38,045 nucleotides of DNA from an uncultured Ruminiclostridium sp. (GTDB lineage: Bacteria; Bacillota; Clostridia; Oscillospirales; Ruminococcaceae). The notes under the pieces are model-generated. The model saw only the letters and a list, made by a program, of their open reading frames with translations, made no database searches and was not told the origin of the DNA. Within the stretch, counting starts at the first letter, position 1. Each line of letters opens with the position of its first letter. Positions 15,252 through 24,860 of this stretch are shown one piece after another. The DNA lies in assembly GCA_949878745.1 (NCBI GenBank), contig CATLBH010000027.1, forward strand, positions 1-38,045, read 5' to 3'. The translations under genes were made by a program, and so were the position numbers.

Positions 15252-17201
15252 TTATTGTCCGTTTACCGAAAAATTCGGCAGGGCTTCGTTAAAGTCTTCG
15301 TAAAAATTGGTGAAATCAAAATCAAAGGAATTTCCTCCGTAATAAAGGGCGTCCTTATCCGGATCGGCAGTAAAGGCTACGCCGGGCTTCTGAATCGGTT
15401 CAAAATTCTCGTCAGTTTCACAAAGCGAAGAATAATCGCCGCGAAGCGGCCATAAAGCATCATCATCGCCATATGGCTTGACGGTAAAGAAAATTTTAGT
15501 ATTTTTATTATAAAACATAGTATTGCTGTCATAAGAATATATCACTATACCGTTCTTTAAATCGTAGGCTTGTACAAAGCAATCCGACAAATCGCTGTTT
15601 AAAGGCAGCGACGAGTATTCACGGGAATCAAGTATTCCAAGACGATCCTCCGGATTATTTATATTGAATACAAGAATATAGGATTTAGAGCAATAAAGCT
15701 TATCGGGATCGGCTTCGCTGTCGGTGGAAATATTTTGGGCTATCAGGTCGAAGCGGTAGTTCCCGACCGTTTCACTGTGAATACACGCCCAAGAATAGCA
15801 GTGATAGGAGGCGGAATAGTTTGATTTTTCCGCTTCGGTAAGACCGTTTGATTCTCCGAAACGGCTGCTGCCCTTTATATCGGGTATCTCGGCGGGGTCA
15901 AAGGCGGGGTACTTCCAGTGTCCTTTGCAGACGGAATAAGTGCCCACGCGGTAATATTCGCTTTTTTTGTATTTGATACCCGGTACGTTCGGCAAGCCGT
16001 CCGTTCCTATTTCGTTGTCGGAGGGGGATTCCTGATAAATCTGAAACAGTACGAGGATATTGTCACCGCAGCGATACATTTTTGAATTCACGGAAAAAAA
16101 CATTGTGAAAATATCGCCGCTTCCGAACAGGTCCAGATATTCCAGCTCTTCAAATTCACGCATTGCGGCGGCGCTGGGGAGATACTCGCCGTTTTTGTCG
16201 TATACGTCCCAATCCGTTTTTCCGTCAAGGGAGTAAACGACGCCGTCAATTATCAGGCAATCCCATGTGTCGAAGTTGTAGTCGTATTTTACTCCTTTGT
16301 ATGTCAGCTGGCAATGGTCGGTTATCAGGTCGGTGTATTTGCTGATATTTACAAAGGAAATAACGGGGAGGGCGGAATATTGCTCCCAAAGAATCTTAAA
16401 TTCCTCGTAGCTCATCTGGGTGTAATCGGCGGGGTCGGGGTTTTCGGCTTCGGGGAAAACCCAGCCTTTTCTGAAAAAGCTCCATTCGTCGGGATCCGAG
16501 TCGGTTCTTCCCACGCCGTAGGAAAGGAGAAAGCTTAAGTAATACCCTTCCCCGTCGTATTTAATCGCGGCGGCTATTCGGGCGGTCATACTGGTATCGT
16601 CTTCGTAGGTCATATAAAAATAGTGATATTTTTCCCCGTCTTGTTCATAGGGGGTGACGTTAAATCTGAATCTGTCCAAGGAAAGCCGATCGTCAAATTC
16701 GATGCAATTTGCCAAAACGGGGGAGGAATCGTCTTTCTTTTCAAATATAAACAGCGGGCAGCGGGTGTAAAGATCGGTGACTAAAATCTCGTTAATTCCG
16801 TCAAAGTTCAGGTCAAGCAGGCGGTAAGATATTTTATCCGAATCGGTATCGGCGATATGTTCGCCGGAGCCTGTGAGAGTATTTTCCGCTTGAAATTCCA
16901 GTACATATTTTTTGCAGAAATTGATGTCCTCTTTCAATATTTCCGGAGCGGCGGGAGGGGTAAGGGTTATCTCCTCCGTAAGGGTGTGGCCGAGACCGTC
17001 CTTTGGCATGGCGGCGTATATCAAGATTGCCGCCGCGGCGGCGGTTATCGCCGCGGCGAATCCGGCGGCGAAGCGGAAAAAGGTTCCGCTTTTTTTGTTT
17101 AAAGTAATCGGGACTGCTTCCAAGGGCTCATCGTCCATTGCTTCTTTATAGAATTTTTCGTCGATTCCGCCCAGCAGATCCAAAAGTTCTTCGTTTTTCA
17201 C
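15252..17201 (-). CDS. Membrane-anchored putative anti-sigma partner
   Basis: I do not recognise a named family. The 649-residue product has a short acidic cytoplasmic N-terminus (NEELLDLLGGIDEKFYKEA), one Ala-rich transmembrane helix at about residues 41-64, and a large extracytoplasmic domain rich in Asp, Tyr and Ser. That domain has a short Asp-rich, FG-GAP-like segment (DLNFDGINEILVTDLY near residue 132). The topology fits an anti-sigma factor or sigma-linked sensor. The GTG start at 17201 sits two bases after the sigma stop, and its ribosome site GGAGGG lies inside the sigma gene, which implies translational coupling. This coupling is the main argument for a regulatory role; no canonical zinc anti-sigma motif is visible. 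Confidence 0.7.
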   Translation of the reverse strand: MKNEELLDLLGGIDEKFYKEAMDDEPLEAVPITLNKKSGTFFRFAAGFAAAITAAAAAILIYAAMPKDGLGHTLTEEITLTPPAAPEILKEDINFCKKYVLEFQAENTLTGSGEHIADTDSDKISYRLLDLNFDGINEILVTDLYTRCPLFIFEKKDDSSPVLANCIEFDDRLSLDRFRFNVTPYEQDGEKYHYFYMTYEDDTSMTARIAAAIKYDGEGYYLSFLLSYGVGRTDSDPDEWSFFRKGWVFPEAENPDPADYTQMSYEEFKILWEQYSALPVISFVNISKYTDLITDHCQLTYKGVKYDYNFDTWDCLIIDGVVYSLDGKTDWDVYDKNGEYLPSAAAMREFEELEYLDLFGSGDIFTMFFSVNSKMYRCGDNILVLFQIYQESPSDNEIGTDGLPNVPGIKYKKSEYYRVGTYSVCKGHWKYPAFDPAEIPDIKGSSRFGESNGLTEAEKSNYSASYHCYSWACIHSETVGNYRFDLIAQNISTDSEADPDKLYCSKSYILVFNINNPEDRLGILDSREYSSLPLNSDLSDCFVQAYDLKNGIVIYSYDSNTMFYNKNTKIFFTVKPYGDDDALWPLRGDYSSLCETDENFEPIQKPGVAFTADPDKDALYYGGNSFDFDFTNFYEDFNEALPNFSVNGQ

Positions 17202-17203
17202 AG

Positions 17204-17758
17204 CTAGTAGCCCTCCTTTTCCAAATGCTCCCGAAGCCTTTTTCGGGTTTTGCACAGGCTCACCGAGACATTGTTCTCGGTGAGGCCGTATTTTAAGGCT
17301 ATTTCCTTTATGTCGGAGCATAGACAGTATCTTGAGACGAATATTACACGTGTCTTTTTCGGCTGACGGGTCAGAAAAGCGTTTATCGCCTTTAAAAGCT
17401 CTTTGTATTCAGCGGCGTTTTCGGGGGCGGATTTATCGGAAACGCAATCGGAAAGCTCCTCCAAAAGCACTGAGATATTTCCGCCGCCTCTTTTTCGGGA
17501 GCGGTTTTTGCGAAACTCGTCAATGGCGGTGTTTCTAGTTATACGCGCCAAAAACGCCGAAAAGATAACGGGTTTTTCAGGGGGGATTTTTGTCCAGACC
17601 TTAAAATAAGCCGTGTTTACGCATTCCTCGGCGTCCTGTTCGTTTTGGAGGATATTCAGGGCTATTTTTGTACAGTAGCCGCCGTATTTTTCCGCCGTTA
17701 TTGAAATGGCGCGTTCGTTTCGTTCGTTATAAAGAGCCAGAATGTCGCTGTCGTTCAT
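17204..17758 (-). CDS. ECF-type RNA polymerase sigma factor
   Basis: This 184-residue sigma-70 family protein has only regions 2 and 4, as in ECF sigma factors. Region 2 runs over about residues 20-90 (NILQNEQDAEECVNTAYFKVW, then RNTAIDEFRK). Region 4 runs over about residues 120-180 with a helix-turn-helix (IKEIALKYGLTENNVSVSLCKTRKRLREHL). I used the ATG at 17758 after GAGGTG; an in-frame GTG three codons earlier is itself part of that ribosome site. It is the first gene of a two-gene unit with the membrane protein, the usual sigma/anti-sigma layout. I could not identify a convincing ECF-type autoregulated promoter upstream. Confidence 0.9.
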   Translation of the reverse strand: MNDSDILALYNERNERAISITAEKYGGYCTKIALNILQNEQDAEECVNTAYFKVWTKIPPEKPVIFSAFLARITRNTAIDEFRKNRSRKRGGGNISVLLEELSDCVSDKSAPENAAEYKELLKAINAFLTRQPKKTRVIFVSRYCLCSDIKEIALKYGLTENNVSVSLCKTRKRLREHLEKEGY

Positions 17759-17894
17759 TTGTTTCACCTCTTTATGTTTTTTATGTGCTGTTTTTTGGAG
17801 TTTTTTCCCCTTTTATAAATAACGACGTAAAATAATGGAAAAGCTTACCCGATTTTTAAATAATTTTTTATATTCCGCTTTTTTATACAGACTA

Positions 17895-17923
17895 TTGCAC
17901 TTAAAGAAAATTTGTGATATAAT
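17895..17923 (+). promoter_or_regulatory. Promoter of the small membrane peptide and perhaps pduL
   Basis: TTGCAC (17895-17900) and TATAAT (17918-17923) are exactly 17 bases apart, about 30 bases upstream of the 35-residue gene. No separate promoter was evident between that gene and pduL. Confidence 0.8.
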
Positions 17924-17953
17924 TAACGTAGGTTATTGAAGGGAGCGAAAGGA

Positions 17954-18061
17954 ATGAGAGCAAAAACGAGGGAAAAGATGCAGGTATTTATCAAAATCGG
18001 AGCTGTGGTGCTTGCTTTTTTGATATTTGCCGGATATATCCTATCCTCCTTTTTATTTTAA
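17954..18061 (+). CDS. 35-residue single-span membrane peptide
   Basis: A short frame encodes a basic N-terminus (MRAKTREKMQ) followed by one hydrophobic helix from about residue 11 to the end (VFIKIGAVVLAFLIFAGYIL). GAAAGG lies five bases before the ATG, and a consensus promoter sits about 30 bases upstream, so it is well placed to be expressed. Small single-span proteins of this form (for example the DUF4044 type) are common in Firmicutes, but I cannot assign it to one with certainty. Its role is unknown. It is separated from pduL by 74 bases containing a 7-bp GAAAAGC/GCTTTTC hairpin (18076-18093) without a T-run. Confidence 0.7.
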   Translation: MRAKTREKMQVFIKIGAVVLAFLIFAGYILSSFLF

Positions 18062-18135
18062 CACAATTCCCGGCTGAAAAGCAACGGCTTTTCGCTTGAG
18101 AAACAGTACATATATAAAGAAAGGACAGTAAAACA

Positions 18136-18714
18136 ATGTCACAGATTTTAGTTGAAACCTCCGCCCGTCATGTTCACGTAACCAAGGAAACGCTTGAAGC
18201 GCTTTTCGGAAAGGACGCTTCTCTTACCAAGAAAAAGGATTTGTCCCAGCCCGGACAGTTCGCCTGTGAGGAAAGAGTGACGGTGGTGGGACCGAAAAAG
18301 TCACTTGCAAACGTTTCGATTTTAGGCCCCTGCCGCAGCGCGGATCAGGTTGAATTGTCCGCTACAGACGCGCGCTCTATCGGGCTTCCCATTGCCGTCA
18401 GGGAAAGCGGGGATATCGCGGGGACTCCCGGCTGTAAGCTTGTAGGCCCCTGCGGCGAGGTGGAAATCAAGGAGGGCGTTATAGTAGCCAAGCGCCACAT
18501 CCACCTTGTTCCCGAAACTGCGGAAAAGCTGGGAGTTAAAAACAAGGATATTGTTTGGGTAAGGATCGAAACTCCCGAAAGGAAAGCCGTTTTAGGCGAC
18601 GTGGTTGTCAGGGTGAGCGAGAATTTCGCTGACGCCATGCATATAGATACCGACGAGTCAAACGCTGTGGGAGCCACTCCCGATCTTCACGGGGAGATAA
18701 TGAAAACGCTTTAA
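18136..18714 (+). CDS. pduL: Phosphate propanoyltransferase / phosphotransacetylase PduL
   Basis: PduL interconverts acyl-CoA and acyl-phosphate and works with acetate kinase to make ATP. The 192-residue protein has its two repeated beta-barrel halves, each with metal-binding histidines: ARHVHVT at residues 10-16 and KRHIHLVPE near residue 119. It starts right at the catalytic core without an N-terminal microcompartment-targeting helix, and no shell-protein genes are nearby. It is therefore probably the housekeeping phosphotransacylase that replaces Pta. AAGAAAGGA lies before the ATG. The gene is followed at once by the inverted repeat pair. Confidence 0.92.
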   Translation: MSQILVETSARHVHVTKETLEALFGKDASLTKKKDLSQPGQFACEERVTVVGPKKSLANVSILGPCRSADQVELSATDARSIGLPIAVRESGDIAGTPGCKLVGPCGEVEIKEGVIVAKRHIHLVPETAEKLGVKNKDIVWVRIETPERKAVLGDVVVRVSENFADAMHIDTDESNAVGATPDLHGEIMKTL

Positions 18715-18716
18715 GC

Positions 18717-18899
18717 TGTAGCGGCGAAGCCGCGTAATGTCCTTTTCGCTTCCTTTTCGGACACCGAAAAGGAAGTAGGGTGTGGGACAAAGTCCCACTG
18801 CTGCCGGTTAAAGCAGAAAAAAACGAAATTATTAGCTTGTCGCGTAAAAACAAACGTTAGAAGCGGGCGAAACCGCCGGCTTCGGGATAAAAAGAAAAA
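18717..18899 (-). repeat. Multi-hairpin intergenic repeat, copy B (inverted)
   Basis: Copy B is in reverse orientation relative to A and C. It holds the 5-bp stem (18721-18733), the 12-bp stem (18749-18760/18764-18775, loop ACA on the plus strand), the 7-bp stem (18782-18788/18792-18798) and the conserved block whose complement contains ACGTTTGTTTTTACGCGACA (18837-18856). Copies A and B share the GTGGGAC/GTCCCAC form of the 7-bp stem. Short open frames here are translated repeat. Confidence 0.8.
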
Positions 18900-18961
18900 C
18901 TTACGGTAAAAACCCGCCAAATCCGTTTTATATTGAGATTTGGCGGGTTTTATATCGTAAG
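18900..18961. terminator. Central hairpin of the repeat pair, bidirectional terminator
   Basis: Arms at 18900-18923 and 18937-18961 share the CCCGCCAAATC/GATTTGGCGGG core with flanking A and T runs; the outer part has an extra base and mismatches. It lies between convergent pduL and ogt and matches the core of the long hairpin in copy A. Confidence 0.7.
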
Positions 18962-19137
18962 ATTGTTTTTAATCCCGAAGCCCCGCTTCGCGGCTTCTAA
19001 CGTTTGTTTTTACGCGACAAATTATCAAGTTGTTTTTTTACTCTTAACCGGCGGCAGTGGGGCTTTGCCCCACACCCCGCTTCCTTTTCGGTGTCCGAAA
19101 AGGAAGCGAAAAGGACATTTGCGCGGCTTCGCCGCTT
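18962..19137 (+). repeat. Multi-hairpin intergenic repeat, copy C
   Basis: Copy C has the same order as copy A. The 7-bp stem is at 19057-19063/19067-19073 (GTGGGGC/GCCCCAC), the 12-bp stem at 19080-19091/19095-19106 (loop TGT) and the 5-bp stem at 19123-19135. A T-rich run follows. The 7-bp stem differs from copies A and B by a compensated A-T to G-C change. Confidence 0.8.
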
Positions 19138-19140
19138 CTT

Positions 19141-19665
19141 TTATTTTTTATTCGGAATAAAGAATTTAGATGTATCCGCTTTTTCAAGCGAAAGAAGCTT
19201 TATTTTTCTTTCAAGCCCTCCCGCGTATCCCGTTAGATTTCCGTCCGCGCCCACCACTCGGTGACAAGGTATTATAAGGGAAACGGGATTATGTCCGACC
19301 GCGTTTCCCACCGCTCTTGGGGACGCTTTTGCGGCGAAGTTTCCTTCTTTCAGTTTTTTCGCGATTTCCCCGTAGGTTACGGTGCTTCCGTAAGGTACGG
19401 ACAGCAGTATTTTATACACGGATTTACGGAACGCCGTTGATTTTACGGACAGCGGCGGAGTAAAACAAGGCAGTGCTCCCCCGAAAAAAATTTTCAGCCA
19501 TTTATCGGTAAGCTCAAACACGGGAATAAGCTTTTCTTCGGGATTTTCGGACAGAGTTGAGCCGAAGTGTTTTTGACCGTCGAACCACAGGCCGGTTAGG
19601 GCTTCGCCGTCGCTTGCCATGGTTATTCCGCCAAGGGGCGATTCAAAGTGATGGATATAGTCCAT
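19141..19665 (-). CDS. ogt: Methylated-DNA-protein cysteine methyltransferase
   Basis: This suicide repair protein removes methyl groups from O6-methylguanine (and O4-methylthymine) in DNA. The acceptor cysteine is C134 in IIPCHRV. VPYGSTVTYGEIA (helix-turn-helix region) precedes it and GNLTGYAGGLERK follows. The 174-residue length is typical of the Ogt type, with a short N-terminal domain and no Ada-like zinc domain. AAAGGA precedes the ATG. It is divergent from zur. I see no Ada-type regulator in the window. Confidence 0.94.
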   Translation of the reverse strand: MDYIHHFESPLGGITMASDGEALTGLWFDGQKHFGSTLSENPEEKLIPVFELTDKWLKIFFGGALPCFTPPLSVKSTAFRKSVYKILLSVPYGSTVTYGEIAKKLKEGNFAAKASPRAVGNAVGHNPVSLIIPCHRVVGADGNLTGYAGGLERKIKLLSLEKADTSKFFIPNKK

Positions 19666-19704
19666 AATATTTTCCTTTCTTTACGTTTCGTGAAAAAACG
19701 GCTA

Positions 19705-19733
19705 TTGACAAAATATGATTTTAGATGTATAAT
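19705..19733 (+). promoter_or_regulatory. Promoter of the zur-znuACB operon
   Basis: A full-consensus promoter: TTGACA (19705-19710), 17 bases, TATAAT (19728-19733). The predicted operator starts two bases after the -10. Confidence 0.88.
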
Positions 19734-19758
19734 ATGAAATTGAGTTTCAGTTTCATAT
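19732..19758 (+). promoter_or_regulatory. Putative Zur operator
   Basis: A 15-base Fur-type 7-1-7 dyad lies at 19735-19749 (outer half-sites TGAAA and TTTCA). It is nested in a longer inverted repeat with arms ATATGAAA and TTTCATAT (19732-19739/19751-19758). The position over the start site fits repression of the operon by its first gene product. Confidence 0.6.
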
Positions 19759-19793
19759 TCGGAATTATCCGGAGGAAAAGAAAGGCTAATAGG

Positions 19794-20207
19794 ATGAAAG
19801 AGCAAAAAATTTACAGAACAAGGCAGAGATTGCAGATAATGGAATGTATTGCTTTAAACCGTGAAAAACATCTGACGGCGGACGAGATACGGGAGGAGCT
19901 TAAGAAAATCGGCGTGGAAATAGGAAAGTCCACTGTTTACCGCGCTTTGGAAAAGCTTATAGCGGAAGGCAGGGTAAGGAAATACATTGCCGAAGAAGGA
20001 AAAAGCGCCTGTTACCAGTATATTGACGAGGGCGGGGACTGTGTAAGGCATTTTCATTTGAAATGTACCCGCTGCGGAAGGCTTATACATCTTGAATGCG
20101 ACTTTCTTAAGGATTTGGAGCGGCATATTTTCGAGCACCACAGATTTACGGTGGACAACACCAGAACGGTGCTTTACGGTATTTGCGGGGATTGCGGCAA
20201 TGAATAA
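19794..20207 (+). CDS. zur: Fur-family regulator, probably zinc-responsive (Zur)
   Basis: This 137-residue Fur-family protein has an N-terminal winged helix (residues about 1-80, with ADEIREELKKIGVEIGKSTVYRAL) and a C-terminal dimerisation and metal domain. Zinc-site cysteine pairs CTRCG and CGDCG and the regulatory HFHLKC segment are visible. I chose the ATG at 19794 after AAAGG rather than upstream in-frame starts that overlap the promoter and operator. It heads the operon and its stop overlaps the znuA start by eight bases. The ZnuABC context makes zinc the likely effector; iron, manganese or peroxide sensing is less likely but not excluded by sequence alone. Confidence 0.88.
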   Translation: MKEQKIYRTRQRLQIMECIALNREKHLTADEIREELKKIGVEIGKSTVYRALEKLIAEGRVRKYIAEEGKSACYQYIDEGGDCVRHFHLKCTRCGRLIHLECDFLKDLERHIFEHHRFTVDNTRTVLYGICGDCGNE

Positions 20208-21183
20208 AAAAAATCTTGTTATGCCCGCGTTTTTTGCGGTAATCGCCCTTTTGTTCGCCTCCTGCGATTTTTCGGAGGAGAAATCGGACGGAGAGAAGCT
20301 CTGCATCGTAGCCACCAATTTTCCCCAGTACGATTTCGCAAGGCAGATAGGCGGAGACAGAATAGAGCTTAAAATGCTCATCACTCCAGGAGGGGAAAGC
20401 CATTCATACGAACCCACACCTCAGGATGTCAAAGCGGCGTCCGAATGCGATATATTTATTTGCTCCGGAGGCGAATCGGATATCTGGTACAATTCGGTGT
20501 TAAAAACGATTGATAAGGAAAATATCACGGTTATCAGTCTTATGGAATGTATAGGAGCCGGGCTTAAGGAGGAGGAAATAACCGAGGGAATGCAAGGGGA
20601 AAAGCTTGCGCTGAACGGCGGTGAGGAAGAGGAAGAGACCGAGTATGACGAACACGTATGGACCTCGCTTAAAAACGCCTGTCTTATTTCGGAGGAAATA
20701 TGCGAAGCCATGTGCCGTATCGATAAGGAAAACGCGGATTTTTACCGAGAAAACACCCGGCTTTACACCGAAAAGCTTCGGGAGCTTGACCTGAAATATC
20801 AGAGCGCGGCGGAAAAGGCGGTGAACGGTACGGTTGTTTTCGGCGACCGATTCCCTTTCAGGTATCTTTTCGACGATTACGGGCTTAAATATTACGCCGC
20901 CTTTCCCGGGTGCAGCACCGATTCCGATGTAAGCGCCTGCACAATGCTGTTTCTGATAAACAAGGTGAAGGAGAACGGGCTTCCCGCCGTTTATTATATA
21001 GAATTCAGCGCCAAAAGGATAGCGGAGACGGTGGCGGAGGAAACCAATACGGAGACCTTGCTGCTTCACTCCTGTCATACCGTTTCAAAGGAAGATTTTG
21101 AGGGCGGAGTTACTTATTTGTCTCTGATGGAACAAAATCTTGAAAATCTTAAAATCGGACTTAATAAGAAAGGCGGACAATAG
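20200..21183 (+). CDS. znuA: Zinc ABC transporter substrate-binding lipoprotein
   Basis: This cluster A-I metal-binding lipoprotein has a signal peptide with lipobox LFASC (lipidated Cys22), then the family motif GGESHSYEPTPQDV with a metal-ligand His. The second ligand region EYDEHVWTSLKNA comes after an acidic linker (GGEEEEETEYDEH) in place of the His-rich loop of many ZnuA proteins. It is 327 residues and anchored outside the membrane. The start ATG overlaps the zur stop by eight bases, implying coupled translation. With Zur, zinc is the favoured substrate; manganese homologues share the fold. Confidence 0.9.
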   Translation: MNKKNLVMPAFFAVIALLFASCDFSEEKSDGEKLCIVATNFPQYDFARQIGGDRIELKMLITPGGESHSYEPTPQDVKAASECDIFICSGGESDIWYNSVLKTIDKENITVISLMECIGAGLKEEEITEGMQGEKLALNGGEEEEETEYDEHVWTSLKNACLISEEICEAMCRIDKENADFYRENTRLYTEKLRELDLKYQSAAEKAVNGTVVFGDRFPFRYLFDDYGLKYYAAFPGCSTDSDVSACTMLFLINKVKENGLPAVYYIEFSAKRIAETVAEETNTETLLLHSCHTVSKEDFEGGVTYLSLMEQNLENLKIGLNKKGGQ

Positions 21184-21185
21184 GC

Positions 21186-21905
21186 TTGAAACTGATTGAA
21201 TGTGAAAAGCTCGCGATGTCGTATGAAGGAGTACCCGCGTTCCACAATATTTCCTTTTACCTGGAAAGCGGAGATTATATGCTTATTTTAGGTGAAAACG
21301 GCTCTGGAAAGAGCACGCTCATAAAAGGGCTTCTGGGTCTTAAGGCGCCCAACTCCGGAAAAATAAGCTTTAACGGCATTACTCCCCGGGAAATAGGGTA
21401 TCTTCCGCAGCAAAATGTTATTCAGAAGGATTTTCCCGCTACGGTAAAAGAGGTTATCCTGTCGGGCTGTATAGGCGCGGGAGGATTCAGCCCGTTTTAT
21501 ACAAAAGAGCAAAAAGAAAACGCGGAAAAATGTATGAGGCACCTGCACCTTGACAAAATACGGAAAAAGAGCTTCCGCGATCTTTCGGGAGGTCAGCAGC
21601 AGCGGGTGCTTATCGCGAGAGCGCTTTGCGCCACGGACAAGCTTTTGCTTCTGGACGAGCCAGTGACGGGGCTTGACGCGGTGGTGACCGCCGAAATGTA
21701 CGACCTTATCAGCCATCTCAATACGGTTCACAACGTTACGATAATAATGATTACTCACGATATTTCAAATACGCTGAAATACGCAAACAAGGTGCTTCAT
21801 ATCTCCTCCGACCGCTCTTTTTTCGGAACGGCGGAGGAATATCTGAAAACGGAATTTTACAAGGAAATGAGCGGGGGGAAAAAACATGACGGATATTCTT
21901 GCTGA
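21186..21905 (+). CDS. znuC: Zinc ABC transporter ATP-binding protein
   Basis: This 239-residue ABC ATPase has Walker A GENGSGKST near residue 38, signature LSGGQQQRV near residue 136, Walker B LLLLDEPVTGLD near residue 156 and a switch His in IMITHD. The TTG start at 21186 is supported by the two-base gap after the znuA stop and GAAAGGCGG upstream. It overlaps znuB by 20 bases. It would couple ATP hydrolysis to metal import through ZnuB. Confidence 0.92.
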   Translation: MKLIECEKLAMSYEGVPAFHNISFYLESGDYMLILGENGSGKSTLIKGLLGLKAPNSGKISFNGITPREIGYLPQQNVIQKDFPATVKEVILSGCIGAGGFSPFYTKEQKENAEKCMRHLHLDKIRKKSFRDLSGGQQQRVLIARALCATDKLLLLDEPVTGLDAVVTAEMYDLISHLNTVHNVTIIMITHDISNTLKYANKVLHISSDRSFFGTAEEYLKTEFYKEMSGGKKHDGYSC

Positions 21906-22710
21906 AATGCTGTCCTTTGGGTTTATATCGAGAGCGCTGGCGGTGGGAATACTGGTTTCGCTCTGCGCTTCCCTTTTGGGGACAAGCCTTGTGCTTAAGC
22001 GGTATTCCATGATAGGGGACGGGCTGAGCCATGTGGGCTACGGCGCTTTGGCGTTGGCGGCGGCGCTGAATCTGGCTCCGCTTCAGGTTGCGATTCCCGT
22101 GGTGGTAGTCGCCGCTTTTTTCCTTTTAAGGCTGAGTCAGAACAGCAAGATGAAGGGAGACGCTCTTATAGCGATAATATCTTGCAGCGCGCTGTCCGTG
22201 GGAATGATAGTCGTGTCGCTGTTTGAGGTGAGCATTGACGTAAACAGTTATATGTTCGGGAGCATATTGGCTTTACAGGAGGAGGACGTGGTTCTCAGCG
22301 TGATTTCCTCGCTTCTGGTGATTATACTTTATGTGCTGTTTTACAATAAAATATTCGCGGTGACCTTTGACGAAAGCTTTTCCAAGGCCACGGGAATAAA
22401 AACGGGTCTTTACAACGCGCTTATAGCCCTGCTTACCGCCGTGGTGATAGTTGTGGGTATGCGGCTGATGGGGGCGCTTTTGATATCCGGGCTGGTGATC
22501 TTCCCTTCCCTCAGCGCTATGAGGATATGCAAAAGCTACGGGGGGGTTACGTTGGCGTCGGTTATAATTTCAATCGTCTGCTTTATCGTCGGGCTTTCCG
22601 TAACCTTTTATGTTCCGGTGCCTACGGGGGCTTGTATAGTTATAACGAACCTGACGGCGTTTCTTTTGTGCGCGGCGGCGGGGAGAGTACGCGGCGCGGT
22701 TTCGAAATAA
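21886..22710 (+). CDS. znuB: Zinc ABC transporter permease
   Basis: This 274-residue ABC-3 family permease has about eight hydrophobic segments. The family motif SMIGDGLSHVGYGALALAAAL is near residue 44 and the EAA-like MRLMGALLISGLVIFPSLSAMR is near residue 192. GCGGGGGGA precedes the ATG inside the end of znuC. It is the last gene of the zinc operon. Confidence 0.92.
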   Translation: MTDILAEMLSFGFISRALAVGILVSLCASLLGTSLVLKRYSMIGDGLSHVGYGALALAAALNLAPLQVAIPVVVVAAFFLLRLSQNSKMKGDALIAIISCSALSVGMIVVSLFEVSIDVNSYMFGSILALQEEDVVLSVISSLLVIILYVLFYNKIFAVTFDESFSKATGIKTGLYNALIALLTAVVIVVGMRLMGALLISGLVIFPSLSAMRICKSYGGVTLASVIISIVCFIVGLSVTFYVPVPTGACIVITNLTAFLLCAAAGRVRGAVSK

Positions 22711-22732
22711 TACGGCTGCTTTCAAAAAAATA

Positions 22733-22770
22733 CCGTACAAAAAGCTTTTGGGTTTTTGTACGGCTTTTTT
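22733..22770 (+). terminator. Terminator of the zinc operon
   Basis: Eleven-base arms CCGTACAAAAA (22733-22743) and TTTTTGTACGG (22753-22763) are followed by CTTTTTT. It is a classic rho-independent terminator just before the convergent ligA stop and, with the A-run in its left arm, might work in both directions. Confidence 0.9.
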
Positions 22771-22772
22771 AT

Positions 22773-24850
<2,078 letters not shown>

Positions 24851-24860
<10 letters not shown>

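Noticed and set aside
18136-18714. Bacterial microcompartment locus around pduL
   Set aside because: There is no encapsulation helix on PduL and no shell-protein or diol/ethanolamine enzyme gene in the window.
18608-19264. Several 60-90 codon frames over the pduL-ogt interval
   Set aside because: They are translations of the inverted repeat and run into the real pduL and ogt genes.
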